Origin: Pestalotiopsis fici W106-1
Lineage: Eukaryota; Ascomycota; Sordariomycetes; Amphisphaeriales; Sporocadaceae
Length of the DNA stretch: 64,000 nt
Reading direction: 5' to 3'
NCBI RefSeq assembly: GCF_000516985.1
Contig: NW_006917091.1
Coordinates: 3,741,022-3,805,021, forward strand
Under the pieces are notes generated by a model. It was not told where the DNA came from, did not search any database, and worked only from the letters and a program-made list of their open reading frames with translations. Below are positions 11,116 through 23,909 of the stretch, in pieces; the first letter of the stretch is position 1, and each line of letters starts with the position of its first letter. The position numbers were made by a program, and so were the translations under genes.

Positions 11116-12000
11116 TTATTTAGTGCCGTTCCACGCCGGGTAAGTTGTATGCCAAAAACCATCATCATATGATTTGGAGCTTGAGCTGGGCACAGGTGTC
11201 GGTACCGTCCCATATGTCCACGCTGCCCGGGACGAGATGTTTTGCGCCGGTGTACTCGACGGGAAAGACGACGAAGAAGTTCCACTTGACACAGAAGTCG
11301 CGGTCGATACTAGTGTTGTAGAAGAAGTAGAGGTGGAAGTGGCATTGGTGGCTGCTGTGACTAGTGTCGAATCGCTGCTCAGGCTCGACAAAGTAGTAGA
11401 CGAGATTACCAGCGAGGTGCCGCTCAATGTCGAAGTAATGGTGGTAACAACGACGACTGAGCTGCTGTTTGACGCGGACGTGGTAGCAGATGTAGTTGCT
11501 ACCGAGCCACTCGTCGACGTAGAAAGCGTAGTAGTTACCTGGCTTGTCACTGCTGAGCTACTTGTTGCTGTATCTGTAGCTAGCGATGACGTCTGCAGGC
11601 TCGAGGTCGAGGTTGAAGTTGAAATGGCTGTAGTTGTGGATGTGGAAGTAGGCGTGCGGACCACTGTCGTCGTCACCACATCTGTTGTGGGCTCTACATC
11701 GATGACAGAAACGGTCGAAACTATCTTTGTGGTTGGAGTAGTTGTGACCACGACCGTATCTGTCTCCGTAATGGGGACCGCGGTTTCCACCACTGTCGTA
11801 TGCACTGTCGCTACAACGGTGGTGTCTGTGGTCTTGCTTTCGCTGCCGCTCCCGTCAATTGGCACGACTGAATACGTAGCTCGCGCCTCCACAAGAGGCG
11901 CTGGCTCACTCCTCCGCCATGGCAGAAAAGGCAGGGCCGCACTAGAGTGGCAGAGGGCGGATAAGGTGTAAAGGAACGGGATCGGTCGTTGAGGCCGCAT
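11116..12000 (-). CDS. secreted Ser/Thr-rich mucin-like cell-surface protein
   Basis: A single exon of 294 aa starts at the ATG at 12000; the frame extends further only to a GTG. The N-terminus MRPQRPIPFLYTLSALCHSS is a plausible signal peptide, followed by a basic site (PWRR) that could be Kex2-cleaved. The body is dominated by Ser, Thr and Val in runs such as TSTSTTTAISTSTSTSS, the composition of heavily O-mannosylated fungal wall proteins. The C-terminus (AAWTYGTVPTPVP, then DDGFWHTTYPAWNGTK) is aromatic, and no GPI-attachment tail follows. Its role is probably structural or adhesive at the wall; no family is assigned. The biased composition creates a long antisense open frame that I do not treat as a gene. 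Confidence 0.68.
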   Translation of the reverse strand: MRPQRPIPFLYTLSALCHSSAALPFLPWRRSEPAPLVEARATYSVVPIDGSGSESKTTDTTVVATVHTTVVETAVPITETDTVVVTTTPTTKIVSTVSVIDVEPTTDVVTTTVVRTPTSTSTTTAISTSTSTSSLQTSSLATDTATSSSAVTSQVTTTLSTSTSGSVATTSATTSASNSSSVVVVTTITSTLSGTSLVISSTTLSSLSSDSTLVTAATNATSTSTSSTTLVSTATSVSSGTSSSSFPSSTPAQNISSRAAWTYGTVPTPVPSSSSKSYDDGFWHTTYPAWNGTK

Positions 12001-13394
12001 TGTGAAGGAGAGTTTTGGCTCGGCCCGGGACGACAGAGAGAAAGCTATGGGCACAACTGCAAGAGTGAAAATGAACCTCACAGACTTGGATGTATACGGG
12101 ACACCTTTCACGGGCTCTGCGGGATGAAAGCAAGATCAAGAGAAGTGCTCTAGTTCAACGGTTCGGCCGCATGGTGATTATATTGTGGTCCCACTTGATA
12201 CTCATTGGGTATTTTTCTTTTTTATTGAGATGGCTGGATAGCTACGCGCGGTTGTCCATCGATATCACAAGGGACCGTCGCCTAACAAGACACGATGGAT
12301 CCTTGGAGTTTTTGCTGAGTATGGACAATTTAGAGAGAGGCTGGTGTAGCATCCAAGACACAACGCAGGGACGGGATTGGCTGCAGCGCTCACCAGCCAC
12401 CCGTGATAGAACGGATGTGGTAAAGCGCCATAGTGCCTGGCACTAGCGGGGGAGTGCGTGCATTTGCTGCCGAGATTTCTATTTCAATATACCTGAACCT
12501 TGGTTATTATGGGCGCTAGTCGTACAGTTTCATTCGCGATGAATTTTCTATTTCTTGATAATATCAGATGCCAAACTCAAATTTGGTCAGCCATTTCAAA
12601 TCACCAAGCACAGAAGAAAGAAGATAGCCAATAAACATCGCGATTCTGGTTCTCGAAGAACTCGGGCCCCGGCAAGGAAGTTTAGTGGTACAAGCAGGGA
12701 TGCTATAGTCGGAACCGTGGGGCAGTGCGCCCTTGATTGCTTACATACCTACCATACCTTGCCGCTAGGTACCTTGCGGTAACTTTTCCAAGGATTTAAT
12801 GGGTTACCTCCAGCCCTGCGTTTTGACAAGTCGTCACCTGCAAAGACGGAAATTGGCATAGGCAAGCTCTAAAAGCATACCTAAAGTTCAAAGAGTTATG
12901 ACGGTCCAACCGCAAGTGAGAAGCGTCATCATATGCAACTTCCAAATTTCGCCATCAGCTAGAGTTCCGGGAAAAAGAACTGCGATATTCCAAGCAGCTT
13001 GCAATCAAAGCCGGTGTTGAACAAGATTAAACATGCGATGAGGTCCGAAAAGAGGACATGGTTGCCTGGACACCACCCTTAGTTATTCTCATTAGTGCCC
13101 GAATCTGAGATGGTGTACCTGGGCGCGGTCGATACAAGCACGTCATCTGTTGTGGCTCAGCAGGCAAACTGCCACCAGTACAGAATACCTGCTGCCCTAC
13201 GGCAGGGTTCCACCAAATGTATACTTTGGACGAAATAGTCGTGGTTGAGAACAGCCCTTGCCATGCATGTTGAACATGTTTTTGAATCTAGGTGCAAAAA
13301 GTCCAACAGTAATCCATAAAGCACATGTCTTGTTTCGTCGATCTCGTCGCAAGGACCAACGCTTATTTGGGGTAATCCTTACTGACACTAAATA
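12001..13394. other. intergenic, mucin-like gene to transposon
   Basis: 1.4 kb with ordinary base composition and no supported gene. It contains the upstream region of the mucin-like gene. Composition changes sharply at the terminal inverted repeat at 13395, so RIP has not spread far to the left. Confidence 0.4.
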
Positions 13395-13459
13395 CCGGCT
13401 TTTTTCGCAAATTTTATAGAACTATTAACGCAATGGGCACCTAGTGGGCCCCTTAATTA
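13395..13459 (+). repeat. left terminal inverted repeat (65 bp)
   Basis: Begins CCGGCTTTTTTCGCAAATTT and runs to TTAATTA. It matches the reverse complement of 23910-23974 except for about four transitions. CA dinucleotides survive here, unlike the interior. Confidence 0.93.
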
Positions 13460-13707
13460 GCTAAATATATAAGGGGTTTAATATTAAAATAATAGCTTAT
13501 AACGCGTTATTCGCGTTCGTTTTACATATAGCAATAAAGTTTAATTTAAATTAATTAAACCTATTTAACGATAGATTTTAGTATTTTACGGCGCTTGCCG
13601 CTAAGCCTAATTAATAAGAATGCATTTAATTTAAAGCCTTTTAACTCGGATAAGCGTTAGCCGGCTATAGCTACGGAGTTTTTGCGGCGTAGGCTATTAG
13701 CAAATTA

Positions 13708-13767
13708 CTATATTATATTATATATTATATCGTATATTATATTATATATTATATTATATATATTATA
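13708..13767. repeat. (TATAT)n-like AT simple repeat
   Basis: About 60 bp of almost pure TATATTATATTA sequence broken once by CG. It lies inside the left arm of the DNA transposon and may be partly a product of RIP. Confidence 0.85.
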
Positions 13768-14714
13768 GCTACGCTTTTATTCCTAATTAGATATATTAGG
13801 TTTTTAAATATATAAAAATTTGCTAAATTATATTTTAAATCCGATTATAATTAATTTAATTAGCTAATTAAAAATTCCGGTTATACCGACCCCGGCTTAG
13901 CCGTATATTTTACCTTCCGGATTTAGTTAAATATAAACTCTAACTAATGCCGAAATTAATAAAATATTAAATATAAAAAAAAAGGACGGAAAAATAAAAA
14001 CATATTATAATTAATTATATTTAAGCTAATCTAAGCTATTTTATTAGCTAGCCGCCCCTTATATAAAAAGGAAAAATATAATAAATATATTTATAAAAAA
14101 AAATAAGCTATTATATATTTTACGTAATAGCGTATACCTTTTAGCCTTTAGCGCCCGATCCCTCGTTTAAAAAGCTATTTATTAAATATAATCGTAAATA
14201 AAATATATAAGCGAATATTTATATTAAATAAAGCTTACGATCTTTTTAATATACTTATTTTTATTTTATTTATATAATAAGCTAAAAAAAATCGATTTTA
14301 TATAATAAAAAGTTATTTTTTAACCTACGATTCCTTTAATTTAAACGTAAGCTTATACGATTATTTCTTTAGCGTAAAAGCAAAAATAAAATTACGTTAG
14401 CTAGTTAATTTAAATTAACTATTAAACGCCTATATAAGTCTTTATATACTAATTATAATATATTATATTAAAACGTTAATAAAAAATAGCCACTAATAGT
14501 GTTTTTTAATGGCTAATTTACCCGTTTTCTAAATAAATAAAACCTATTATTACGCCGAATTATTTTAAAAAAAAATATATTATTAGCAAATTATAAAATT
14601 TAAGCTAAGAAATTTATTAAATTTATACGTAAAATAAGCTAATTATAAATCGAAGGTAAATTTATAAATTACCTTTTAAGGATTATATTTAATATAAATA
14701 AAATCCTTATATTA

Positions 14715-15231
14715 TGTTACGAATAAGCACCTTTGCATAAGAATAAATAAATGTATTAGCGCTTAAGGAAAGAAGGGAAGGGCTTAGCACCGAAAGCCGG
14801 GAACAGGTCAAAACAGAAACCACCATCTTTAATAGCTGTTAGCCAGCTGCCTAATAGGATTATAATTTTAGCAATAATCCAAACGGTTGGATTATTAGGA
14901 TTATTAAACTTTATTAATTTTAGGATTATAAAGTCGGCTTGGTATTATAATTTAAAGAATATTAGTAAGGAAATAAATGGATATATATTATAAAAGGATT
15001 TTTTATATAGATAGTTATTATTTTAGTAATTAATTTAAGCATTTATTTTACCTATAAATAAAGCATTTAATACGCTTTAACGATTATATTTATAAATTAG
15101 TTTAATTATTTTTATTTTTAGATATTTATTATTTAATACCTTTTTTTAAAATTACCGTTTTTTATTAGCATAAACCCTAATATTTTTTATATTTTAGGTT
15201 TATTTTAAAAACTTATAATATAATCGTTATA
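14715..15231 (+). repeat. 5' LTR of Gypsy element
   Basis: 517 bp. It aligns end to end with 21803-22317, sharing segments such as TTAGCGCTTAAGGAAA and AAACTTTATTAATTTTAGGA. Differences are overwhelmingly C/T and G/A. Confidence 0.93.
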
Positions 15232-16279
15232 TTTTAATTATTTTTATTTAGGTATATTACCTTTAAAAAAAACCTTAAGCAATATTTAATAGAATATCGT
15301 TAACCGGAAAAACTCCTTTTTTTTTATTTAAATACTTTTAGCACTCGCTCGCATAAAAAATGGAAAAAAATAATTTCGAATTAACTAAAAACTAATATTT
15401 AAAATTAGTTAAAAAGATCTGCGTATTTAAAAAAAAGGAAACTACCTTTTTTATACGCGAAGCCTAAATAGGATAAATTATATAAAAATTATAAAATTCT
15501 AATAATATTATAGCTAAAACAGCTAATATTATTTTTACCTTAGTTTATTCCGAAAAATTTAAGCTTAGCGTATTAGCGGCTTTTAATAATACTTTTAGAT
15601 TATTTTAAAAATTTTTAGCCTAGGTCCGAGCCTATTAAATTTTTTATAGCAACTAATTTATAACCGAAAAACAAAAAATACTCTATATTACGTTTTATTT
15701 TAAAAAACGAGTATTTGCCTAATTCGAACCTTACCTTTTAAATATAATTAAGCATAAATAGCAAATAAAATTATATAAGGCGGAAATTTAAAATATTTTT
15801 TAAAATTATATAAAATTCGAAGCGGCGCTTCGATCCCTATTTTAGGATTTGGACGAAAAACGATAAGCTAAAAAAAAACTTAAAAATTTTAAATAAAAAA
15901 GATCCGTATTTAATTATACGATAGATTTTAAACGCATTATCGCTAAAATAGAATATACCGACGATATTAAGATTATATTATATTATTAAAAATTTAAAAA
16001 TAGTATTAAAAACGAATTTAGCAAAATCTTTAAATTATTAGCCGAATTTAGCAAATATAGCGAATTTACCGTTAAAATCGATAATTAGTTATACGCTCGA
16101 TAAAACGAAAAAAAAAAAGAACCACTTTATACTACGGTTTTAACGAAATTACGCTAATATAGGAAAATAACGGAATTTTTAATAACCTAAAAATAACTAA
16201 CGCGATAAAACTTTATACGGAATTTATAGCGGATAAATGGACTTTAACGCTACTTAACGCAAAAATAAATTTAAAATTA

Positions 16280-19200
16280 AATGCTATAATTATAATAAAA
16301 TAAGATATTACGCTAACGAATATCGCTAATTTAGGAAATTAGGATTTAAGCTAATATTAAAGGGTAAAAGGTAATTTAATAGTATTAAAAGGGATAATAT
16401 ACCTTATAAATTACTTTTTTAAACGGCGTATTTCGATAACGGATGCCGAACGCATAAATTTAGCAAAAATAAAAGTGGATAATACCTTTAAAAACGGAGA
16501 ACCCTAGCAGCTATTAGATTAAAAAGGACCGTATATTTTGGAGAATAAGGATAATTTTAGGATAATAACGATTATATATTTTCGGATGTTTTAAAAAACA
16601 AAATATACTATTAAATAAAATAAATAAAAGGCTAAAACTAATAGGATTTATGCGATAATACCTTTAATTGCGGAAAAAGCATTAATATTAATATAGATTT
16701 TAATAAATAAAAAAAACAAATTTATTAAATTTATTTAAAATAACGACGAAAAATATATTATCGATTATATATCTAAAAACGGAATTAGTTACGTTTACGA
16801 TATAACCGTTATTATAATAAAATAATGGGATACCGTATTATAATTTGTAAAGATCTTTTAAAAAAAGACTAATATTTTATAAACCCGACGAACCTTAAAA
16901 GCAGTAATAAAAAATAACGCAAAACTTACCTATATATACCCAGCATATAACACCGTAATATAATACGGATATATTAACCTTAGTTATAATACGCATTTAT
17001 AAAATAAAATCCGAAAAAGGATATTTTTTTTACGATATAATAAAAACGCTATTTACCACCTTTTTAAAGCGGAAAAAATAAAAAATATGGAAATTAGTTA
17101 TATCGACCCCCGAAAATTCGTAGTATTTTATATACGATTATAAAATTTAGACCAATATTTAAAAAATAAGGATAAAAAATAGGAAAAATACCTATATTAT
17201 AATTGCGAATACTACGTAATAAAAAAAATCAAAATATAGCACCTTTTTAAAAAATATAAAGCAATAGGATATATCCGCGTTATAGCCACCTAGTTAGGAA
17301 ATAATAATATTAAAAAATTAATATAAGCTATAAATAACGGATATAAATTATTTATATATTTAATAGCTAACTTATTATTACGACTAATTATCGAAATAAT
17401 AAAAAAAACGGGAAAAACCTATATTAAGATTATAACTAGCTTATATTTCGTATATTAAAAATATAAAAAGCTAAAAAAGCCCTTTAAGGATAATAAAAGA
17501 TAAAAAAATACCTTTAATATATAACTAAAAACCGGCGAATTATCCAAATAATACGGAAATCGACCTTTATAAGCCAGAAAAAATTTAAGTATATTAAAAT
17601 AATAAATATATACGGCCGCCGAAACGCGACGAGCTAATAAACGAATTAATAAAAATTCGGGAAACGACTATAAGCACTTTTAAAGCGATAAAAATAGACC
17701 CCGACTAAAAAATCTATATATGCTATAAATAGCACTAATATTAACGAATACTTTACGATTTAGATTAAAATTATAAATTAAAAAATACGAGCCTTAATAA
17801 ATACGGGAGCTTAAAGAAATTTTATTTCGCTAATAATCGTTAACGTTTTATAAATATTATAAAAGCAAAAAAAAACGCCTTATATATTTAATATTATTAA
17901 TAAAAAACTTATATCGTACGAAAATAAAATAGTAAATATAAAAATTACGTATATTTAAATTTATATTTAAAACTACGAAAAAAAACTTAAATGCGATATT
18001 ATAAAAATTATAAATTACGATATTATCCTAGGGATACCTTAATTACGAGCGAGTAACCCTAAAATAAATTAAAATACCGGCTAATTTTAATAAAATATAT
18101 TAAAAAAAAATTAGCTTTTAAAAAGCGCTAAAATAAGCTTTTAAATAACCCTAAAATATTTAAATTCTATTTTATAACTAAATATATTAAACCGAAACTC
18201 GAAATTAAAATATTAGAAAAATATTAGGAATTTAGCGATTTATTTAATAAAATACTAAAAATAGGATTACTAAAATATATAAAATACGATTATAAAATAT
18301 TTTTTTAAAAAGGAAAAAAATTATATTTTATATTAATATATTTAGTAAAACCTTAATACGAAAAGGCATTAAAGGAATACTTAGCGGATATATTATAAAA
18401 AAAATAAATTATAAAATTTATTTTACCCGCGGGATATTTAATATTCTTTATATTTAAAAAAAATAAAAACGGAAAACCTAAATAAAGACCTTATATTAAT
18501 TACCGTAAGCTTAACGATATTATAATTAAAAACCGATACCTTTTATTTTTAATTAAAGATTTACGTAATAAATTGCATAAAGCTTAATAATTTATAGCCC
18601 TAAATTTGCCTAACGCGTACGGCTTAATACGTATTAAAAAAGGAGAAAAATAGAAAACCGTTTTTTATTATAAATACGAATATTTCGAATATAAGGTTAT
18701 ATTTTTCGGATTAATTAACGTATTAGTAAGCTTTTAAAATATAATTAATAACGTTTTAAAAAAATATTTCGATAAATTCGTAATAATATACTTCGACGAT
18801 ATATTTATTTATTTTAAAAATTTTAACGAATACTAATAATATATTAAAATAGTATTATAAAAATTATAGGATATAAACCTGCTAATTAACCTAAAAAAAA
18901 GCGAATTCCATAAAAAAAAAGTTATTTTCGTAAAATATATAATATCCCCCGGAGAAATTAAAATAAAATTATTTAAAATTTTAATAGTAAAAAATTAGCC
19001 TACCCCGATTTTGGTAATAAAAATTAGATTTTTTTTAGGACTCGTAAATTTTTATTAAATATTCGTTTAAAGACTCGGAGGTATTACCGTATTATTTACG
19101 TATTTAATAAAAAAGGATATATTTTTCGATTAAATACCCGAAGCGTAAAAAGCCTTCGAAGCAATTAAAAAACGAATTACGGATAAACCCGTAATACGTA

Positions 19201-21060
19201 TAATAGATTTAAAACGAGAATTTAAAATCGAAATAAATGCTTTAAATTACGCTATAAGCGGATAATTTATATAAAAGGATAATAATAGGAAATTATACCT
19301 AATTGTATTTTATAGCAAAAAATTTACGAAAAAATAATTAAATTATTAAATTTATAATAAGGAATTTATAGCTATTATCGAAGCATTTTAGGAATAAAAA
19401 TATTATTTTAGCGGAATTAAATATTAAATTAAAATTTATACCGATTATAAAAATTTAGCTTTATTTATTATTAATAAAAAACTTAATAAATAACAAATTA
19501 AATAGGCAGAATTTTTAGCAGATTTTAATTTTAAAATTATTTACTATAAAGGATTAGAAAACGGTAAAGCCGACGCTTTTAGCCGAAGACCGGACTATTT
19601 TTAGGAAGTACTAAAAGAAATTAATATTATTTTTTTTATAGATAATAACGGAGACCTAATATTAATTATAACTTTATATATAATTATAAAGGTTATAAAT
19701 GATAAAAGTTAGATAAAGAAAGTTATCGATATAGCACGACCGCTATTTTAAAATCTATTTTATAACCTAGCGTTAGAAATAAAAAAATTCGAGGACGCTA
19801 TTAAATACTAAGGCAAACTTTGGATACCGGATGAATTCCGAAAAGACTTTATTAAAAATTATTATAAATTACTAATTTACGGATACTAAAAAGTCTTTAA
19901 AACTTTTAAACGAATTTAGCAAAAATTCGATTGCCTAAATCTCCGATAAATAGTTAGTAATATTATAAAAGAATATAATTTATGTAATAAGGTAAAGTTA
20001 GCACGATATAAATAATATAAAAAATTATAATTTATATTACCGCTAAATAAGGTATAAAAATTTATTATATTAGATTTTATTATAAAATTACTACTTTCGA
20101 AAAAACCTTTAATTAAAACCTTTTACGATAATATCCTAATATTTACGGAATAATTTACGAAATACGCTTATTTTTTTTTATATAAAAAAGCCAGTAATGC
20201 AAAAAAACTAGCTTATACGTTCCTCCGAATTATAGCTAGTTAATACGGATTATTAAATAAGATTATTTTAGATAAAAATAAGCTTTTTATATTAAAATTT
20301 TAGAAATTATTTATTAATTAGCTAAAATGCGATTATAAGCTTTTAATAGCTTTTTATCCGTAAATTAACGGATAGATAGAACGAGTAAATTAGGTATTCG
20401 AAAAATATTTTAGATATTATATTAACTACGAATAAAATAATTAGGTTATATTATTGCTATTCGCATAATTCGTATATAATAATATAGTACGAAAACCTAT
20501 TAAAATATTACTTTTTTACGCTAATTACGGATATAAACCCGATATTACTAAAAAACTATAAAAAAAAAAATTTGTATTATACGCTATTATACGCGTCGAA
20601 TAATTTAAAAATCTGTAAATAAAACTTTAAAAAACCCTTATCGCCATTTAATAAAAAATAAAACTTTAATACGATAAAAAAAAGATTAAAAGATTAATTT
20701 TTAAAAAAGGAAATAAGGTTTATTTCCTACGCAAAAATATTAAAATAAAACGATTAAGCGATAAATTTAATTTTAAAAAACTCGGATTATTTAAAATCGA
20801 TAAAAAAATTTCGAATATTAATTACCGATTTAAGCTATTAAAAATTATAAAAAACTATAAAACTTTTTATATTTTATTGCTCGAACCAATACTAAAAAAC
20901 GCTAAAATCGACGAAATACTAAAAATAAAACTAAATTAGCAAAAATATATTATTAAAGAAATTATTAATTATAAAAAGGTCGGACGCGGATATTAATTTT
21001 ACGTTAAATAAAAAAATTACCTACCTAAAAAAAACATTTAAAAACCTAGGAAGTATATTA
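16280..21060 (+). pseudogene. gag-pol remnant with chromodomain
   Basis: No long frame survives, but conserved blocks can be read across stops. The Gag zinc knuckle region keeps KCYNYNKI and YYANEYR, with later cysteines of CCHC changed to Tyr as expected from C-to-T. The protease site is ALINTGA. Reverse transcriptase shows VIIYFDDIFIYF. RNase H shows YTDYKNLA, integrase shows LDFIIKL and TKYAYFF plus KLLIAFYP followed by ERVN, and the chromodomain shows GRGY-FYVK-KNYLPKKN. All lie on the plus strand in Ty3/Gypsy order. The damaged catalytic and metal-binding residues mean the copy cannot be autonomous. No reconstruction was attempted. Confidence 0.88.
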
Positions 21061-21802
21061 AAAATTATATTACTTTTAATTAATACTTTTAGCTTTAATA
21101 AAAGGACCGAGATTTATAAAATTATTTCCGAAACCAAGCGCCGACTAATCGGGCTCGTTAAAGATACCTAACGATTAAAAATCACCTATTATAAAATATT
21201 CGTAACTTTTAAAGGCAAAAAAAACCTTATTTTCTTTATTTAATTCCTTTATATTATAAATAAATAATTCGGAATTACGAGCCTTTATTCGTGCTTTAAT
21301 TTTCCGAATCCGAAATAACCGATTAATAGCGGCCGTTAAAAAAGATTAAAGCTTAGCTATTTTTTCGTAAAATTCTAAAAAATCGTCGCTTACCTCCTTT
21401 TTTTTGGTTTTTAATTTCCGCTATTAATCTAAAACCTTCCGGAGCGTAGAAGCTATTAAAATACTATCGCATTTCCGAAAAGGATACGCGATATATTTTA
21501 AATAACAAATCGATTTTTTATCCGCTATTCGGTAGGGACGCTTATTTTTAAAATAAAGCGTATACGGTATATTTATAATACGACCGTTTAATTTAATAAA
21601 ATTAAAAAGCTTAATTTATTTACGAGCTTTTCGTTTTTTCGTTATTTCCGATAAAAATTTTAATATAATAAATATATATTATAAATAAAATAAAAAGGAA
21701 TAATAAGGAAAAGAAATAAAATAATTACGGCACGTAAGCATTACGACCTATTTAAGCGGCTTATAATCTTTTAAAAATAAAAAATATAAAAAAAAAAGCT
21801 AA

Positions 21803-22317
21803 TATTACGAATAAGCATTTTTATATAAAAATAAATAAATATATTAGCGCTTAAGGAAAAAAAAAAGGCTTAGCACCAAAAGCCGGAAATAAGTTAAAAT
21901 AGGAACTATTATCCTTAATAGCTGCTAGCTAGCTGCCTAATAAAATTATAATTTTAGTAATAATTTAAACGGTTAAATTATTAGGATTATTAAACTTTAT
22001 TAATTTTAGGATTATAAAATCGGCTTAGCATTATAATTTAAAAAATATTAGTAAAAGAATAAATAAATATATATTATAAAAGGATTTCCTATATAAATAA
22101 TTATTACCTTAATAATTAATTTAAGCATTTATTTTACTTATAAGTAAAGCATTTAATACGCTTTAACGACCATATTTATAAATCAATTCAATTATCCTTA
22201 CCTTTAAATATTTATTGTTTAATACCTTTTTTTAAAACTACCGTTCCCTATTAGCATAAACCCTAATACCTTTTATATTTTAGGTTTATTCTAGAAACCC
22301 GTAGTGTAGTCGTTACA
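21803..22317 (+). repeat. 3' LTR of Gypsy element
   Basis: 515-bp partner of the 5' LTR, ending CGTTACA before TATTA. Its 3' half keeps more C and G than the left copy (for example CTAGAAACCCGTAGTGTAGT), so the two LTRs were mutated unequally. Confidence 0.93.
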
Positions 22318-23909
22318 TATTATTCGAATTTTTTAATAGCTATATTTATAATTTAATTAAGGCTAAAAACGTAACCGGCAAAAGTATAAAAAATAAATAA
22401 AATAAGCGCTAAGCTACGCTTATATTATATATTTTTAATAACGGTATTTAGCGTTTAAAGCCGAAGCTAATTTTTTACGGCATTTTTAAAGGCAAAATCG
22501 AAAAAAACAAAAAAAATAAATAAAACTAAAATATAACTATAAAGCTAAATAAAACAGCTTATAATAACGAAAAATTAATTTATAAATAGCTAAATAAAAA
22601 ATTAATCCCTATAAGGCGGATTATAAGGAGAAATATTATATTAATATAAAATATAACGCGGTTTTATAAAATAAATATATTTAAAGCAAAGCTTAAAAAT
22701 AACGGCATTTTATTTGCTATAATTCCTTTTAGTTGCATTTATATATTCTAACCTTTAAATATATATATTAATTTACTATTAAAGGCAAAGTTACGAAAAT
22801 ATACTAATAATTACATAACCGAAAAAAAAAATCTAATATTTATATAATTTATATTAAAGCGTTGGATTATATTAATTTATATAATTACCTAAGCTGTTTA
22901 ATATTTCTAAAATTATAAATTAAATATAATCCGGAAGTTGTTTAAAAATATTAATATTAACGTTTTATCTAATAAAAAAAATAGTAATATTAAAATTAAA
23001 AGCATCGAGGCAAAAAACCTTAAGCTTAATAATTAAGCTATTATAATTAACTTTAATATTAAATTTAAAAGGAATTATAAGCGGGAAATATTAATATAAA
23101 TAAACGATATATTATAAATTATATATATAGCTAAAAATTATATTAATAAATATCGTTAATTATCGAATATAAAGCTGCGTAAATTTATTAAATATTTTAG
23201 CATTAATATAATAAGATTAGGCAAAATAAATAAAGACGAAATAGCTATAATACTAAATCGGTACGACGTAAAACGGAAAAGGTTAATAAAAAAAAGGAAA
23301 TTAATAAAATTTAACGCACGGGCCACTTTTTATATAAAAATATAATTTTTAAAAACTTATCGGATTTAGGCTTTTAAAAGCTAAATCGGGGAATTTAATA
23401 TTATACGTAAATAAATTATACTAATCCGTAAATATATCGGCGTTTTATACCTAAATTAATATTTAATTTGCTATATTTTTTATTAATTCGGATAGGTATA
23501 TACCGTAATTTATAAACAAATAGGCGGTATAATAGGTCTTTTGCGATTTTCCTATTTTCCTTTTTAACTTATTTATAATATATAATTATCGGAGGCTCGT
23601 TTAGGTCCTCGTTATCGTACGTAATAAATAAAATGCTAATCTTCTAAAAAAAGGTAAAATCGGTAATTAAGCGGATTAGGAGGTAATAAGGCTTATTAAA
23701 GGTAAACGGCTCGTCCGGATCGGCATTATAAGTAACGTTTATATATTAGGAATTAGTAAAAATTAATAAAAAATTATTATATAATAACCTCACTTATAAA
23801 CGATGTAAATATAAACCTTATTTATTATTCCTTTATTTTATATATAATTTAAGTGTGTTTTGGCTGGGAAAGCTTATAACAAATAAAATTAACGTTAAAA
23901 AAGTGGGGG

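Larger units (their letters stand above)
14715..22317 (+). mobile_element. Ty3/Gypsy chromodomain LTR retrotransposon (chromovirus), RIP-inactivated
   Basis: A 7.6 kb element with direct LTRs (14715-15231 and 21803-22317) and a perfect 5-bp target duplication TATTA at 14710-14714 and 22318-22322. The left LTR starts TGTTAC; the right starts TATTAC, a G-to-A change. Despite stops, translated traces appear in Gypsy order: Gag CCHC knuckle near 16280, protease ALINTGA near 17789, reverse transcriptase YFDD near 18788, RNase H near 19437, integrase LDFIIKL near 20070 with TKYAYFF near 20155, and a C-terminal chromodomain near 20955-21060. Pol with integrase after RNase H places it in Ty3/Gypsy, and the chromodomain places it among chromoviruses. 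It is inserted in the DNA transposon and is therefore younger. Confidence 0.93.

Noticed and set aside
11174..11971. Long plus-strand open frame (265 codons, Val/Asp/Glu-rich)
   Set aside because: It is the antisense of the Ser/Thr-rich mucin gene; Thr and Ser codons read backwards give Val and acidic codons with few stops.
13460..23909. Mitochondrial or centromeric DNA as the source of the AT-rich block
   Set aside because: Bounded by TIRs and containing paired LTRs with target duplication and Gypsy motifs; CA/TG loss with CG retention indicates RIP of a nuclear transposon.
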